Positions 45,964 through 58,197 of a stretch of 64,000 bases of DNA are shown in pieces (position 1 is the first letter of the stretch; each line of letters starts with the position of its first letter). Made by a program: the position numbers and the translations under genes. Under the pieces are notes generated by a model. It had not been told where the DNA came from. It ran no database searches and was given only the letters and a program-made list of their open reading frames with translations. This stretch comes from Papilionanthe hookeriana x Papilionanthe teres (taxonomy: Eukaryota > Streptophyta > Magnoliopsida > Asparagales > Orchidaceae): positions 76,189,283 to 76,253,282 of the forward strand of contig CM040427.1 of assembly GCA_022702705.1 (NCBI GenBank), in the 5' to 3' direction.

Positions 45964-47602
45964 GTGTGCTAACCAAGTACACCGCGCGTATTGGTGTTGA
46001 CCGAAAAGATCAACAAAACCAACACAGATGTCCAAGTGACAAACTTAGGACGAAATTAAAGGATTTCCGCTGGGGAGTGTCAAGTATATCTACGAGGACC
46101 GGAGATTCCCGAACTCTCGTGGGGAAAGGAAAAGGAGGTGAATCCCAAATCACATGATCTGGGGGAATTTCGATTTAGATTTTATTTTGCTTCAGTTTAA
46201 GTTTTTATGTGTGAGCTCAGATTTTAGTTTGAGTTTCAATTTAGATTGAAGTTTTGTTAAAATTAATTTGAAGGGATTTGAACTTGAAATGAAAATTGGA
46301 ATTTTGTGGTTTTAGATGTAACATCTTTAACCACAAAAGAAAATTGAATTGATTGGATTGAATCTTTACAATGAGGAGAGATCTCAGAGCAATGCGGTAT
46401 TAGATGTAAAATCCTTAACCTCAAGAGTTTGATTTTTGATGTATTTCATTGCGATAGGGAAAGAATCCTAAAGCAATGCAGTCTCGGATGTAAGATCCTC
46501 AACCCCAAGAATTTGATTTTGATGTATTTCATTGCGATAGGGAAAGAACCTAAAGCAATGCAGTCTCGGATGTAAGATCCTCAACCCCAAGAATTTGATT
46601 TTGATGTATTTCATTGCGATAGGGAAAGAACCTAAAGCAATGCAGTTTCGGATATAAGATCCTCAACCCTAAAAGTTTGATTTTGATGTATTTCATTGCG
46701 ATAGGGAAAGAACCTAAAGCAATGCAGTCTCGGATGTAAAATCCTCAACCCCAAGAATTTGATTTTGATGTATTTCATTGCGATAGGGAAAGAACCTAAA
46801 GCAATGCAGTATCAGATATAAGATCCTCAACCCCAAAAGTCTGATTTTGATGTATTTCATTGCGATAGGGAAAGAACCTAAAGCAATGCAGTATCGGATA
46901 TAAGATCCTCAACCCTAAAAGTTTGATTTTGATGTATTTCATTGCGATAGGGAAAGAACCTAAAGTAATGCAGTATCGGATATAAGATCTTCAACCCCAA
47001 AAGTTTGATTTTTGATGTAATTTGAGATCTGGAAGATTGAAATTGAAATTTGATTGAGATTTGATTTGAGATTTGGAAGGTTGAATTTGAATTTGATTGA
47101 GATTTGATTTAAAATTTGTGTTCATTTTGTTTGTCCTTTAACAATTCAAATTTGCCTTATCGTTCATTTAATGTTCATGTGAATTTGGCGTTCATCATTA
47201 TTTTTAGATTTTTTAAGGAAAGTTTTCTTTTATTCTTTTTGTTTCTTTTCTGTTCTTTGTTCGAAGTTCATTTAACTTTAATGGCGTTTCCCAGTCAATT
47301 TGCACAAAAGAGGTGAAGGCCAAAATGTAACATGGTCACTTTCATTCCAATCATGTCGAAGATACATCATACAACTCGATTTGGAATACATTTTATACAA
47401 TCCATGTAGACTCAAAACGGACTATGTATGATCTTTGTCGATCTATCCAGAAAGACATCTGTCAAAAATCCATGTCTGAATAGTGAGGCGCATGGTCAAT
47501 AACATCACCTTCCAAGCCATCCTTGGCAAAGATGCCTTATGGATGTACGTTGGAGGTGTGATATTTTCCATGTAACTCACAGCTCGTAAGGCCGGAGGCT
47601 CT
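45964..47602 (-). other. Element B 3' UTR
   Basis: Noncoding DNA between the AlkB-like ORF and the polypurine tract. The ORFs 45966-46157 and 47116-47316 show no family resemblance. Most of the first half is occupied by an 82-bp tandem array. Confidence 0.65.
46355..47020 (-). repeat. 82-bp tandem repeat array, about 8 copies
   Basis: GTATTTCATTGCGATAGGGA recurs at 46441, 46524, 46606, 46688, 46770, 46852 and 46934, a period of 82 bp, with a divergent first copy and a partial last one. The unit also contains AAGCAATGCAGT and CTCAACCCC. Located where element A has its 50-bp array, but unrelated in sequence. Confidence 0.93.
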
Positions 47603-49058
47603 CTAGCTACGGGTCTGGTCGGAAGTGGTAAGGTGCTTTCTGTCATCCATCCTTCGAAAGTAAGCGAGATCCGCTTCATTGGTACTCCTGGTATGCAATG
47701 TTTAGCGACATACTGCTCCGTTGCCCTTTAGTATCATGACGGAACCTACCGGTAATGGTATCTTTCTCGGCCCTCGGAACTCACACAGGCTGCTATCCGT
47801 AGGTCGGATCCGAACATGATATTACACTCGTTCGAAAAGAAAGCGTGCGAAAGGTCACGCAAAGTCGTGGTGATCTATGTGCGGGGTATGCAGTCACCCT
47901 TCTTGTAAATGTTAATGATGCAACTGTTGGGTATGCAATCTGCTGGCAGTACCCTCCATGTTATCATTCTCTTTACCATCCTTTTGATGACCAATGACAT
48001 TGGATCTACCTTGCCATGACGGAGTATTCCCGGTGGGTTTCCCTTCCTGTCTTCTGCGAAGTTGTAGCAGCATCCACATTGTATTGTAATTCTCCCTTTC
48101 CCTGGCATCCATCTCCGGGGTTCCGAGTAGGTGTTTTCTCTTAAGCGGCCTGCTCGACCCATTCTTTTCAAATCCCGGATGCGATCCACGATTTGTTGTT
48201 GTTCGTATTCGAGAACACGTTTGTATGTAGCTCGAGGCCTTCTAGTATATTGATCCTCCTGCCTCCGATTCTCTCGAAGTATTCAAAGTTTGCTTCTCGA
48301 CATTCCGCATTCTTTCTAGCTCGTATTCGGAATAATCGCAAATGGCGAGGCACAGTGACGTCTTGTGGGATATATGGCTCAATCCCTTCGCGTTCTCCTG
48401 CATACCTCGGCTCCTCGGGGATGGTCTCCGTCGGGACATCCTTCGGGGTTGCTTCCGCAACAAGGTCATGCATTGCGGTGGCTTTATCCGGTGGCGTGGT
48501 AGCCTTCGTTCTTCCGATCTTCTTGAGATTTCCCTGGTCTCTTCCGTTATCCTCGGAGCCGGCCTCCTTTCTTCGGGTTCTCGGTGAACCGGTATCCTTG
48601 AAGTATATGCGTTGGTAGTAGCGATCGCCTCGTCGCGCTGGTCCGTTGCTAGTTTAGTTAACATCTTGTGGATACGGCGATTTTTATTTCTTCGCGAGTT
48701 CTTTGTGGCGAGTTGCTTGTGAGAGTAGCTCTTCATACTTCTGAATTTCCGTGGGCGCGGCGGCGACAAGCACGCCCTCTGGCTGTAGCGACTACGGACT
48801 TGATTCTCTTGTCCTCCTCGGTGTTTGTTTTCCTTTTCTTGCTGCCTGGGTTGGTGGCTTGGGCCACCCACTATCATTCTCGTCCGGCGGGCGGTTCCTC
48901 TATGTCAGTCGGGACCCGATCACTTTCCTTGTATTGCGGGCTGCTGGTGCGAAGTACGAGTCGATCTACTATTATCGCTCCATCTTTCACCCTCTTTTCG
49001 TCGAGTGCGAAGGCTTACACCATTTCTAAAGTTCGGGACCAACCGCCTGGTTCGACAT
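47603..49058 (-). pseudogene. AlkB-like (ALKBH9/10-type) accessory ORF of element B
   Basis: The ATG is at 49058-49056 (sense), directly after a CAG acceptor-like site. The Gag-N-like basic segment reads TKNSRRNKNRRIHKMLTKL (about 48700). The AlkB part is open at 48189-47875: MGRAGRL, PGKGRITIQCGCCYNF, GNPPGIL, VLPADCIPNSCIINIYKKGD. Then a 1-bp shift leads to the H-I-D codons (47881-47873), the third His (47700-47698) and the Arg codons (47673-47671 and 47656-47654). Several frameshifts and stops are present. This independent copy keeps the same architecture as in A, so the ORF belongs to the family and is not a chance capture in one copy. Confidence 0.83.
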
Positions 49059-49367
49059 TTCCCTGCGAAAAGACAAGGAAAAGGATCAGGGGCTGTACTA
49101 AGAACAAGAACATTAAGAAAATGTTTATTAAAGACAGAGTTTTTTTCTTTTTTTTTCATTATTCCTTTTATATTTTTTAATTCAACAGGAATGAAGTGGG
49201 AAAAGATCGGGAAAAAGATTTTGATTTAGAAGAGAGAACAAAGAAAACTTTATTATCACAATTTTATTTATTTTAGCACATTTTTATTATTTTTGGGTTC
49301 GGACCCAGTCATAAGTAATTACTTTGCCCGTGCTTCTAGGGATGAAGAATTCATTCCTTCGAAACAT

Positions 49368-50600
49368 CGAGTAGCGTAATACTTCTTCAAGTATCGTCCG
49401 TTGATCGGAAGCATATGTCTTTCTCCTTGGCAATTCACAAGCTGGTAGGAGCCTCCTGAGTAGACTGCCTCAACCACAAACGGTCCTTCCTAAGTGGGTT
49501 CAAATTTTCCTCCTATCTTGCGGTGTGCAAGAATGGGTCTCTTGAGAACGAGAACTAAGTCACCAACTTTAAAGGTTCTTGGGCGGACCAGTTTGTCATG
49601 GGCTTGAACCACCTTAGCTTGGTATAGTTCTAAATTCGTTGTCTTTGCAAGTCTTTTCCCTTCCGAGGCTTTCTAATTCCTCTAGTCGTAATTTGGCATT
49701 CTCTTCTCGTCGTGATTTTGTTTTGCAACCGCAATTCCGAGTGAAGGAAGGTTTGGACCTCTAAGGGTAACACTCGCCTCGGACCCATACCTAGAGCGTA
49801 AGGTGTAGCTTGAGTAGGAGTTTGAAGGTTGTCCGGTAGGCCCATAAGGCTTCTAATAACTTCTCGTGCCAATTTCTCTTATTATCGTCCAAGGTTTTCT
49901 TTAAAATTTGAACGAGAGTTTTATTAAAAGCCTCAGCCAGGCCGTTTGTTCTTGGATAGTAAATTGTTGAATACCGCCAGTCGATTTCGTGTCTCCTGAC
50001 AAAATTATTGATTTGCGTGCTTCTGAATGCTGACCCATTATCTGAGATGATCCTGCATGGCACTCACGAAACGGTAGACAACTTGGTTCTTAAAAAGCTA
50101 CGACACGTGGTGTGATTTCACTTCTCCGAGTGGAGCCGCTCTGCCCACTTGGAAAATAATCTGTAGCCGCAAGAATGAAGCGATGTCCTTATGAAGACGG
50201 TGGTTCTATTGGACCCACTATATCTGTGCCCCAACATTCAAATGGCCATGACGCAATTGTCGGATGTAGCACATTTGGAGGTTGGTGTAGAACCACTACG
50301 TGCACTTGGCATTGGTGACAGCTCTTGGAGATTTTCATGCAGTCGGTCATCATCGATGGCCAGTAGTACCCTAGTCTTTTAATTTTCATTTTCATTTTCG
50401 GGCCCGACTAATGAGCGCCACGAAGTCCTGAATGCACTTCTTTGACAATTTCACGAGCCTCGGACCCGCTCGGGCACCTTAGCCACATTTGATCGAAAAG
50501 ACCTTCGTATAACGTGTTGTTTATTAATGCGTAGGACGGAGTTCTTTTCTTGATCCAATGGGCTAACGACCTATCGTCTAGTAGTTTTCCTGTTTGCGAG
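49368..50600 (-). pseudogene. Integrase of element B
   Basis: Fragments on the - strand: zinc finger and core start (50395-50189: SCHQCQ, WGTDIVGPIEPP), core (50063-49791: ISDNGSAF, NGLAEAFNKTL) and a frameshifted C-terminal part to about 49368. The stop present in A (CCTGATG) reads CTCGATG here. Same DD35E integrase as A, decayed. Confidence 0.85.
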
Positions 50601-50719
50601 TAGTACTATTAATGGATGTCACCCGATCTTCGTGTTTTTTGTCACTGCTTTCAGTTGATTCTTTTTCTTTTTCGATTTGTGTATTGTGTATATGTCGAGT
50701 TGTGATAGGACATGACGTC

Positions 50720-51245
50720 CGTGAGCCGACACTTCTAGCGATTCATCTTGCGAGGCGAGGCAAATTCTTTTGCGAGGCGGGCTAACGCATCTCGCTAAAG
50801 TGTTTTCTTTTACGGGGATTTTGTAGATTGTCACATTCGGAATCTGTTCCAACAAGCTGTGTGGCATGCTTGGAAGTATTGCTCGAGTCTTGGCTTTAAA
50901 ATTCTATCTTGTCCGGCGATACGTTGAATGATTAGCTAGCGAATCTCCGTAGATGATGATGTTTGTTATCCCCATTTGAATAGTTAATTCCAGATCCTGT
51001 TATGAGAGCTTCATATTACGCCGTTGTTTGTACACGGCTGCTGCAAGTGGTAGGAGTATCTTAACATCCCCCGCTACGGTGTTATAAAGATTAGTCGATT
51101 CCTGCCTTACAGGGCACTTATCACTTGCGATTCTTCGTCTTTGTGTGCTTGAAGATGCTCCGTCGAAATATAATTCCCAACGTCGATCATCGGGGTCTTC
51201 TAAGCTCATTATTTGTTCATGCGGCAAGTCGTCATTGAGAGGAGA
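50720..51245 (-). pseudogene. Second RNase H of element B (fragment)
   Basis: MSLEDPDDRRWELYFDGASS at 51227 downward matches the start of the archaeal-type RNase H of A. A downstream piece near 50867-50780 reads LLEQIPNVTIYKIPVKENTL, then a frameshifted relic of A-L-A-R-L-A. The middle is frameshifted. Confidence 0.78.
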
Positions 51246-53200
51246 TTCTGCCGGCGGAGGGTGTCTTTGCGAGGAAGTCTGCTAGGACTTGTCCCATTAC
51301 GGCGCGAAGAGGCATGAAAGTTATATCGAATTGCGATAATATCATTGACCATCCGGCAAGTCCGCGAGAAGCGTTGGACGGTTCATCGAGTATTGCAATG
51401 GATTAAATTTCGAGATTAGGTTGACCTTATGAGAAAGCATGTAGTGCACGAGCTTTTGAGCGGCGAAGATCGAGGACGAAACGGTGCTTTTCAATTGCGG
51501 GATACATAATTTCCGTCGGAAGTAAACGGCGGCTTAGGTAGTAAAGAGCATTTTCTTTACTCTCATCATTAACACAGGCTAACGGGGCTCGAGAGAGTCG
51601 TCTAAAGCCGCGGTATAAAGTATCAACGGTCTACACGAGGCGTGGGGCTGCTAAGAGAGGAGGTGTCATTAAATATTGTTTAATGTCCTCGAAGGCCTTC
51701 GACATTTCTCTTCCCGAATAAATTTGGCGTCCTTTTTAACTAATGCGAGAAAGGCTGACACCTACCTGACAAGTTTGAGATAAAGTGTCGAAGATGTGCC
51801 AACTTCTCTTGAAAAGATCGTAGTTGTTTTAAGGTTTTGGGAGGTGGCATTTCTAAGATGGCTTTTATCTTTTCCGTATCGATTTCAATTCCACGATGTC
51901 GGACAACGAATCCTAAGAATTTCCCGGAAGTGACGCCGAAGGCGCATTTTAAGGGATTTATTTTAAGGTTAAATTGTCTTAATCGTTCGAAAACAATTCT
52001 CGAATCATACGGGTGGTTTTCCTTTACTTTGCTTTTGATGACCACATCATCCACGTAACATTCGACTTGATTGTGGATGAGATCATAAAAAATTCTTGTC
52101 ATCGCTCTACGGTAGGTTGCTCCTGCGTTCTTCGGTCCGAATGGCATCACTTGTGTAGCAATATACTCCGATCGGCGTTACGAATGCTTGTAAGTTTTTC
52201 ATCTTACGGAGCCATTTTTATACGGTTGTATCCTGAAGATCCATCCATGAATGAGAATATTTCATGTGTTGAAGCAATGTCAATCATTAATTCTGGGATC
52301 GGTAGAGGGAATTCATCTTTTGGACATGCCTTGTTTAAATCTCTGAAATCCACATAAATTTTGATTTGACCATTCTTCTTCCTGACTGGTACCACATTAG
52401 CTAGCCAAGTCGGGTATTGTTCTTCACGGACAAATTTAGCGTTTATTAGCTTTTTAACTTCAGCTATGACTTGTTGTTCGATTTCTAGACGCATTCTTAC
52501 GGGACCCTGTCGATTTGGAGCAGTAGGATCCACTCTAGCTTATGGATGCGACCTGCGGAGCTAATCCTGGCATCTCATCGTAGCTCCAAGCAAAACAGTC
52601 TTTAAATTCCATTAATAACTTGATTATTTCTTCGGAGTCTTCTTTATTGAGTAAGGAGCTAACAAAGATAGGTCTAGGCTCTTCGATAGTACCTAAGTTA
52701 ACTTTCGTTAACTCATACATTATAGATTTAATCTCTTCTTCGAATTACGGTGGAGCGTCTCCAATTTGTAAATCTTCGAATTCTTTTGTAGTTTCCATGC
52801 GAGTTTTCATTAGACTCGCAAGTGACAACCGAAGCAAAATTCGGTATTGTCGGTCGATCCTACTCTGCAGAATCCGAGACCATGTTTTGAATTGGGTGGA
52901 CGACCGGAGTTATTCCATAATTTTTCAAAATGTTGTGATTGACCTTTTGTCCATTGTCGAGGTAAGAAACCATGCTTGAATTAAATTTTGAACACGGGGA
53001 GAGTACCACTCGAAAGGTAATTCCATTAATTCGATGAAGTGACATCTTCACATTGTACATTATTTTCGGTTTTGGAGGAAGGATCACCACGGTAGAATTT
53101 GATGGGCTTTGCACGCCGCTACGTACCTCTTTGACCACCATACCCTCGATCTTATTAGAATGGATCGGGGTCGGGGTCATAGTATGTACATAGTGGTTAA
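51246..53200 (-). pseudogene. Reverse transcriptase and first RNase H of element B
   Basis: RT pieces at 52533-52204 (FRDLNKACPKDEFPLPIPEL, FSFMDGSSGYN) and 52150-51740 (FGPKNAGATYRRAM, CYVDDVVIKSK with both catalytic Asp, LKINPLKCAFGV). RNase H follows at about 51700-51250 with many frameshifts. The gag-pol junction at 53213-53150 is in one frame in B, the evidence that A lost one base there. Confidence 0.87.
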
Positions 53201-54330
53201 TCTTCTCGTACATCGATTTATATTCTTCGTTCTTTTCATCTTCGAGAGGGATCTTGAATTGCGGATTATTCGAGCTTATTGTCGTTGCTTCTTGTTTGAT
53301 CTCTTTTTCTTCTTCAGAACTATCTTCCCGATCGACATTGATGGATGTTTTCCTCGTCCGGCTGTCCTAGCGTCTCTGCCACGACCTCGTCCCCGGCCTC
53401 GACCTCGGATGCGAGTTGTGGAGAAACCTTCACCATCTCGCCGTAAGGGAGTGGTGAGTGACTGTTGGACTAGAACTTCGGGTTCTTCGTTGTCCCGAAC
53501 TTCCTTTGTTTCATTCGTTATGGTATCTACTGGAGAAGATTGTTTTCTTCGGGGGTGCGTAATAAATGTGCATCTTCATGGATTCCGATTTAATGTACGG
53601 AGAACGGTTGTAAGTCACCTTTGATGCCTTGTTCCCCTTCATCGTAGTATTTGATGCAACGATGTAGGGATGATGGTACCATCCGGTTTTCATGTATCCA
53701 TGGTCGGCCCGAGTAGAGCGTTGAATGACGTTTACGAATCGATTATGTGAAATTTTGCGGTTGTCTTTGCCGAGTCACCGGTCTTCATTAAGCGGTGTTA
53801 TTGATCGAGGGCTCTTTCTCCTTTACGGTTGAATCCTCTTAATAGCATTTTGTACGCTTCGAGCTCGCGAGCATCGATTTCCAAATATGCTAGCGTTCGA
53901 AGATTCATTATATTGATTGATGCTTCTTGGATCCACCGATACTGCGGAGAGTGTAAACTTCTCGATTGTAGGCAGAAATGTACAACGGTCGGTTGTGATA
54001 CGTCGTCCCAAGTAGTAGGTCATTGTCGCGTGAAGGTAACACCTCGATGTTCCTTTAACGAGCGAACCTCATCTAAGAAATCTCCGGTCATTTGGTAAGC
54101 GGAATTTGTGGATCAAGTAAGGCCTTGATCAGAGCTTCTCTCATCTCCTTTGATAAAATGAGAGCGTCATAGATGCTTAGTTTGGCCGGTAGTTTCCTAA
54201 GATGGGCTAGCACGTTGTAGTCCACTTTATTTTCATGTGTCTCGATTTCTTCCCGAATGGGTATTTCTTCTGCGGGGGTTGGTTCTTTCTGAACAACCAC
54301 CAGCTTTCCTTTGTCCTTTGGACCCATTCT
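53201..54330 (-). pseudogene. Protease region of element B
   Basis: Begins with MGPKDKGKLVVVQKEPTPAE (54327), matching 10529 of A, open to 54088. The active-site region near 53940-53920 is frameshifted. The Arg-Gly repeat linker (53415-53380) is conserved. Badly broken. Confidence 0.75.
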
Positions 54331-56829
54331 CGGAGGTAGAACTCTTCCACTTCTTAAGTTGACTTCTGTAATTTCTCCTGAATCCAGTATTGAGTTTCTT
54401 GGTGTTTCCTCTGAATCGGAATGACGGGTTCTTGGATTAGCTTCGAGTGCGAAGGCTCCTAACTATTGTATTTGGAGCTCCTCGAAACTCGCAAATAGAT
54501 TCATTGCTTGTTGAACTCTCGTAGCCTCCTTGGTGGATGTCATCCTTGTCATTGTGATCGTCGAGATTATGTATGATTTGAGAATTGTCATTTGTATCGG
54601 AATCGATATCCAGATTAGGTTGGTTGTCGCTAGTTACGTAATCGTTAGAAACAGTCAAAACGTAGCCAACGCCATAACCCTTATCATTATAAGATCCTGC
54701 GGGAGCGAGCAAATAATCATACGAGTCGGAGGTTCGAGGGATTTCTCCCCAGAATCGGAAGCAACTATCCTAGGATAAGCGACCCCTAGTCAGCCTTAAG
54801 AGCCTCGGTCTTTTCTTCTTCATCGATTTTCTTCTTTTCTTCGATCGTCTCTTGTTGAGGTGGTTCTTACATCGCGAGTGATAGTGCGGGCGTGATAGGT
54901 TTTGAACTGCGAATTGAGGCTCGCACCGAAGCGGTTTGGATGTGATCCAAAATCTTCTTCGAAGACTTTGTCCGAGCGGTAGTCCATCCATCATCAGTCG
55001 CATAGGGATCTATCGGAACAATGAGATCCGTCGAGATAACATTGACGGAACCTCCTTTACGGGGTTCCTTCATGTACTCCTTCGGGATCGTTATATTCCC
55101 TTTTCGAAGATTGTCGTTGAGCCGACTTTTGAAGATAATACAATCTTCTATCTTATGTCCGAGCATCCGGTGGTAAGGGCAAAAGTTGGGATCACCTTTC
55201 TTGTCGACTTCTTCGGTCTCTTAGGTTACGGCGGTTGGAAATGCGGAGTCTTCATCGGATTACGGAACATTTTCGGCTCTTGCCTCATTCTTGAACGGAT
55301 ACTCCCTGCTCGGAAGCTCCCTTAACGTACGTTATGGACGAGGTGGTTGTTCATCTTGTTGAGATGGTCGATAGGCTGGGTCGGGGTTGCTTGGTAATTC
55401 GTTGAGTTTGTTGTGGCCGTTACGGCGGTATTTGTATTAGTTGCTTGCCTTTATCGACTACTTGCGACGATCCGGACTTCTTTTCAAAAGTTTTCACGGG
55501 CTCTTGTTTGTACTGTTTTGTCGGTGAAACTTAATTGCTTCGCCTCCTCTTGCAAGCTTCCGGCCTTGCTTAACAACTTCTCGAAAGTCTTAATAGTAAA
55601 TCCCTTGAGGAGAAGTCTTTATCGGGCCATGAATGCTCTTCGAGTAAAATGTCGACTGCATGTTGTTCTTGTAGGCTGTGGCTCACACTTCATACTTAGA
55701 TTCCTCCATCGAAGTATGTAGTCCACGAAAGTTTCGTTCGGCTTACGCTTCTCTACCACTAAATCACCTATAGTGATGTGGTGCGGAGCTCCGACAAATC
55801 GCTTGATGAAGAGGTTCTCTAATTCGAAAATGTCTTCACAGAACCGTTCGGTAATTCCGCATACCAATCGAAGGCGATCCACGACGAGTGGCGACAAATT
55901 GTCGGAAGAGTAAAGCATCACTTCGTAGGCATTGCAACAAGCGGCACGAAAATGTGCAACATCTTGTCGGGGGTTTCCGGTTCCATCAAGGTCTTGAACG
56001 AGAGGTGGTACGAAGCCTTTCGGGTATTGGACAGCGTCGAATTCTTCGGGGTAAGGCTACCCGTCCGAATGGATGTCCCACTCTTTGATTGTGCCAAGGC
56101 TTCTTGCACCTGCTGTTCCACCATGCTCTTGATATCCTTTTCTGGAATCATGTTTTGTGTTGTGTCATTTTTTAATTGATCATCCCCGTTGACGGATGTA
56201 ATTTCCTTTCCTCCGTCTATAATGTGAATAACTTACGGGGTGTTTCTCTTTGGGGTTGAACCGACTGCGGAGAGTGGCTAGAGCTACTGGCCATCTCTTC
56301 CATCCTTTTGCTAGGCGATGCATCTCTCAGTTACTCCTCGTGACTCCTCTCTTTCTGCGAGCTGCAGGGAGCACCTTGTGAAGGCGACGAAGCTCGTGTT
56401 TCAACCATGTTAATTTACTGCATATTCATCATCCATGAACTCGACGAGTCGACTTCTTCTCCGAATTTCTCTTCTCTTTCTCTTGCTAATCGCCGAATAT
56501 CGGCTCTTAGCTTTTCCATAACATCTTCTAGTGGTCTTTTCTGTACATCTTTGCAGTCGTCATGGGAAAACTGTCGGGTCTCCTTCTCATGAGTCCTCTT
56601 CGCTGCGGTAGCACTTTCTTCGGACTCGAGTCTCTGACGAGACTTTCCTTCTCGGGTTGTTGTTTTAACCTTAATTGTCCGGTAGTGGGACGCCATACCA
56701 TCCTCCAGCGAGCGGAAGGTGCGGGACCGGATGGTGCAGTCGACCGAATGCTTTGGAAGGTGGTATCCTCCACTAATTTGTAGTCTGAAACAACGACGGG
56801 TGGACTAGCTTTCATTCTCTTATTTGGCT
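54331..56829 (-). pseudogene. Gag core and C-terminal region of element B
   Basis: Fragments in order on the - strand: MVWRPTTGQLRLKQ and the coiled-coil region (56815-56415), MIPEKDIKSMVEQQVQEAL (56151), ELENLFIKRFVG and VDYILRWRNLSMKCEP (55921-55619), GHKIEDC zinc-knuckle remnant and KEYMKEPRKGG (55166-54867), and the acidic linker (54712-54437). All match A. Many frameshifts. Confidence 0.8.
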
Positions 56830-57664
56830 TTTCGCGGCGATAGCGAGTTCTACTCGCGGCCGAGACGGGACTTGGGCGGCACCCGCCCTATCCTTCTTAA
56901 AATCTCGACACGAGGGCATTTTTCTTTCTTTGCTAACTTTTACATCGGGGTTTGCGGTCGAGCGAAACGGCGTAATTCTAGCCCTTTTCTTACGGCCCTC
57001 GTTGTAATATGCGGGGTGAGGCGATGCGAAGCAATCTTGCGGACATTTTCCTCGTCCTCGGCGGCGGAGAGGGGATGGAACCTACTTCCTCCCGAAAGTG
57101 GTATGTATTCGAGCGGCGGTGTATATTCGGGCGGTTACGGGATTTCCTCTAGGAAAGCGACTTCGGCGGCTACGGCTTCTCTAGTGATCCTTCTGCTACG
57201 TTCCTTCTGCGAGTCAGTGTCGGTGATGGAATTCTCGAGGCTGGACCCGATCTCGAAAACGGAAGGTCTCGCGGGAAGATGCTGTACCCTCCACGGTAAC
57301 GGGTTCGTCGCGGTTCTGAATTTCCTTTCCCTTTAATTTGGCGAGAGCGGGGTAGGTGCGGAAACAACTAGACCGGTGGGGGTAGTAACAACGGTCATAC
57401 GCGAACAACGGTACTCCTTTCGGTTGGAATCTTTTGCGAGAGGAGGGAATTCATGAGTTGACTTGAGATTAAACTCGATCGACGGTTTCTCGGTTTCCGG
57501 TACTTTGCTTGTGAGTGAAAAGAGAGTGACGTCGGGGATTTTGATGTCGGTGTCCCCGAATCCTTGTCGAATCGAATGATTCCATTATCGAGCGAGTTCG
57601 TCCTTGAACACGAGCCGGAGTCCGGTCCGTTGACGAAGGAGAAGATCGGTTTTGGGGCTTCCAT
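56830..57664 (-). pseudogene. Gag N-terminal domain of element B
   Basis: ATG at 57664 gives MEAPKPIFSFVNGPD, matching the N-terminus of A. Frameshifted near 57600 and beyond; PTERSTVVR appears at 57410. The rest, to about 56830, is CpG-rich and strongly diverged from A. Confidence 0.7.
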
Positions 57665-58175
57665 TTACGCGGGCGGATTCCGAGTGTTAGTCTCTGAATC
57701 GTGCTTCTTCTTGTCGTAAAACTTATGACGAAAAAGAAAGAGTCCGAACACATTTTTGTTTACCTTAGTGTATTTGTGGTATTAAAAGAAAATTGTTTTT
57801 CGAAAAGATTTGTTCGTTAAGACAGAGAGTTATTAAAAGAAGGAGAGTTGTAGGAAGGATAAAAGGAATTGATTAGGAACTGGAAAAGGAAGAGAATGTT
57901 TTGTAGAAACTTCTCGACCCTCGAGATCGCTCTAAACTAATACTGTGGGGGTCCGCTCCACCTCGAAATGAGGTAAAAGGATCTCGGAACCTCTGCTGTT
58001 TAGGGGTGTCTAAACGGTGGCTCTAAATCCGAGAGAATGTTAGGTATACTCGCTCGAGGTAGAAATGAACATAGTATTCCAACGGAAAGAAGGGTAGTTT
58101 GATCCACTAGGGACATGGATACACTACCAGATTTTTGAAAGCGAGAACTATCGATTAAAAATGGAGAGAGGAATT
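57665..58175 (-). promoter_or_regulatory. Element B leader
   Basis: Noncoding. It contains the CTGTTTAG-type hairpin (about 57985-58015, one side changed) and the ACCTC/GAGGT hairpin (57960-57975). It parallels 38295-38580 and the A leader. Confidence 0.6.
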
Positions 58176-58192
58176 TTCCCGACGGAGTCGCA
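58176..58192 (-). promoter_or_regulatory. Element B primer binding site (altered)
   Basis: On the - strand TGCGACTCCGTCGGGAA lies 5 bp after the LTR-terminal CA. It is a damaged version of the TGGCGACTCYGCTGGGGA site of the other copies. Confidence 0.6.
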
Positions 58193-58197
58193 GAAGT

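Noticed and set aside
47443..47679. ORF on the - strand starting MKRISLTFEGWM as a separate gene
   Set aside because: It is the frameshifted end of the AlkB-like ORF (the R-I-S-L-T-F segment) read into 3' UTR.
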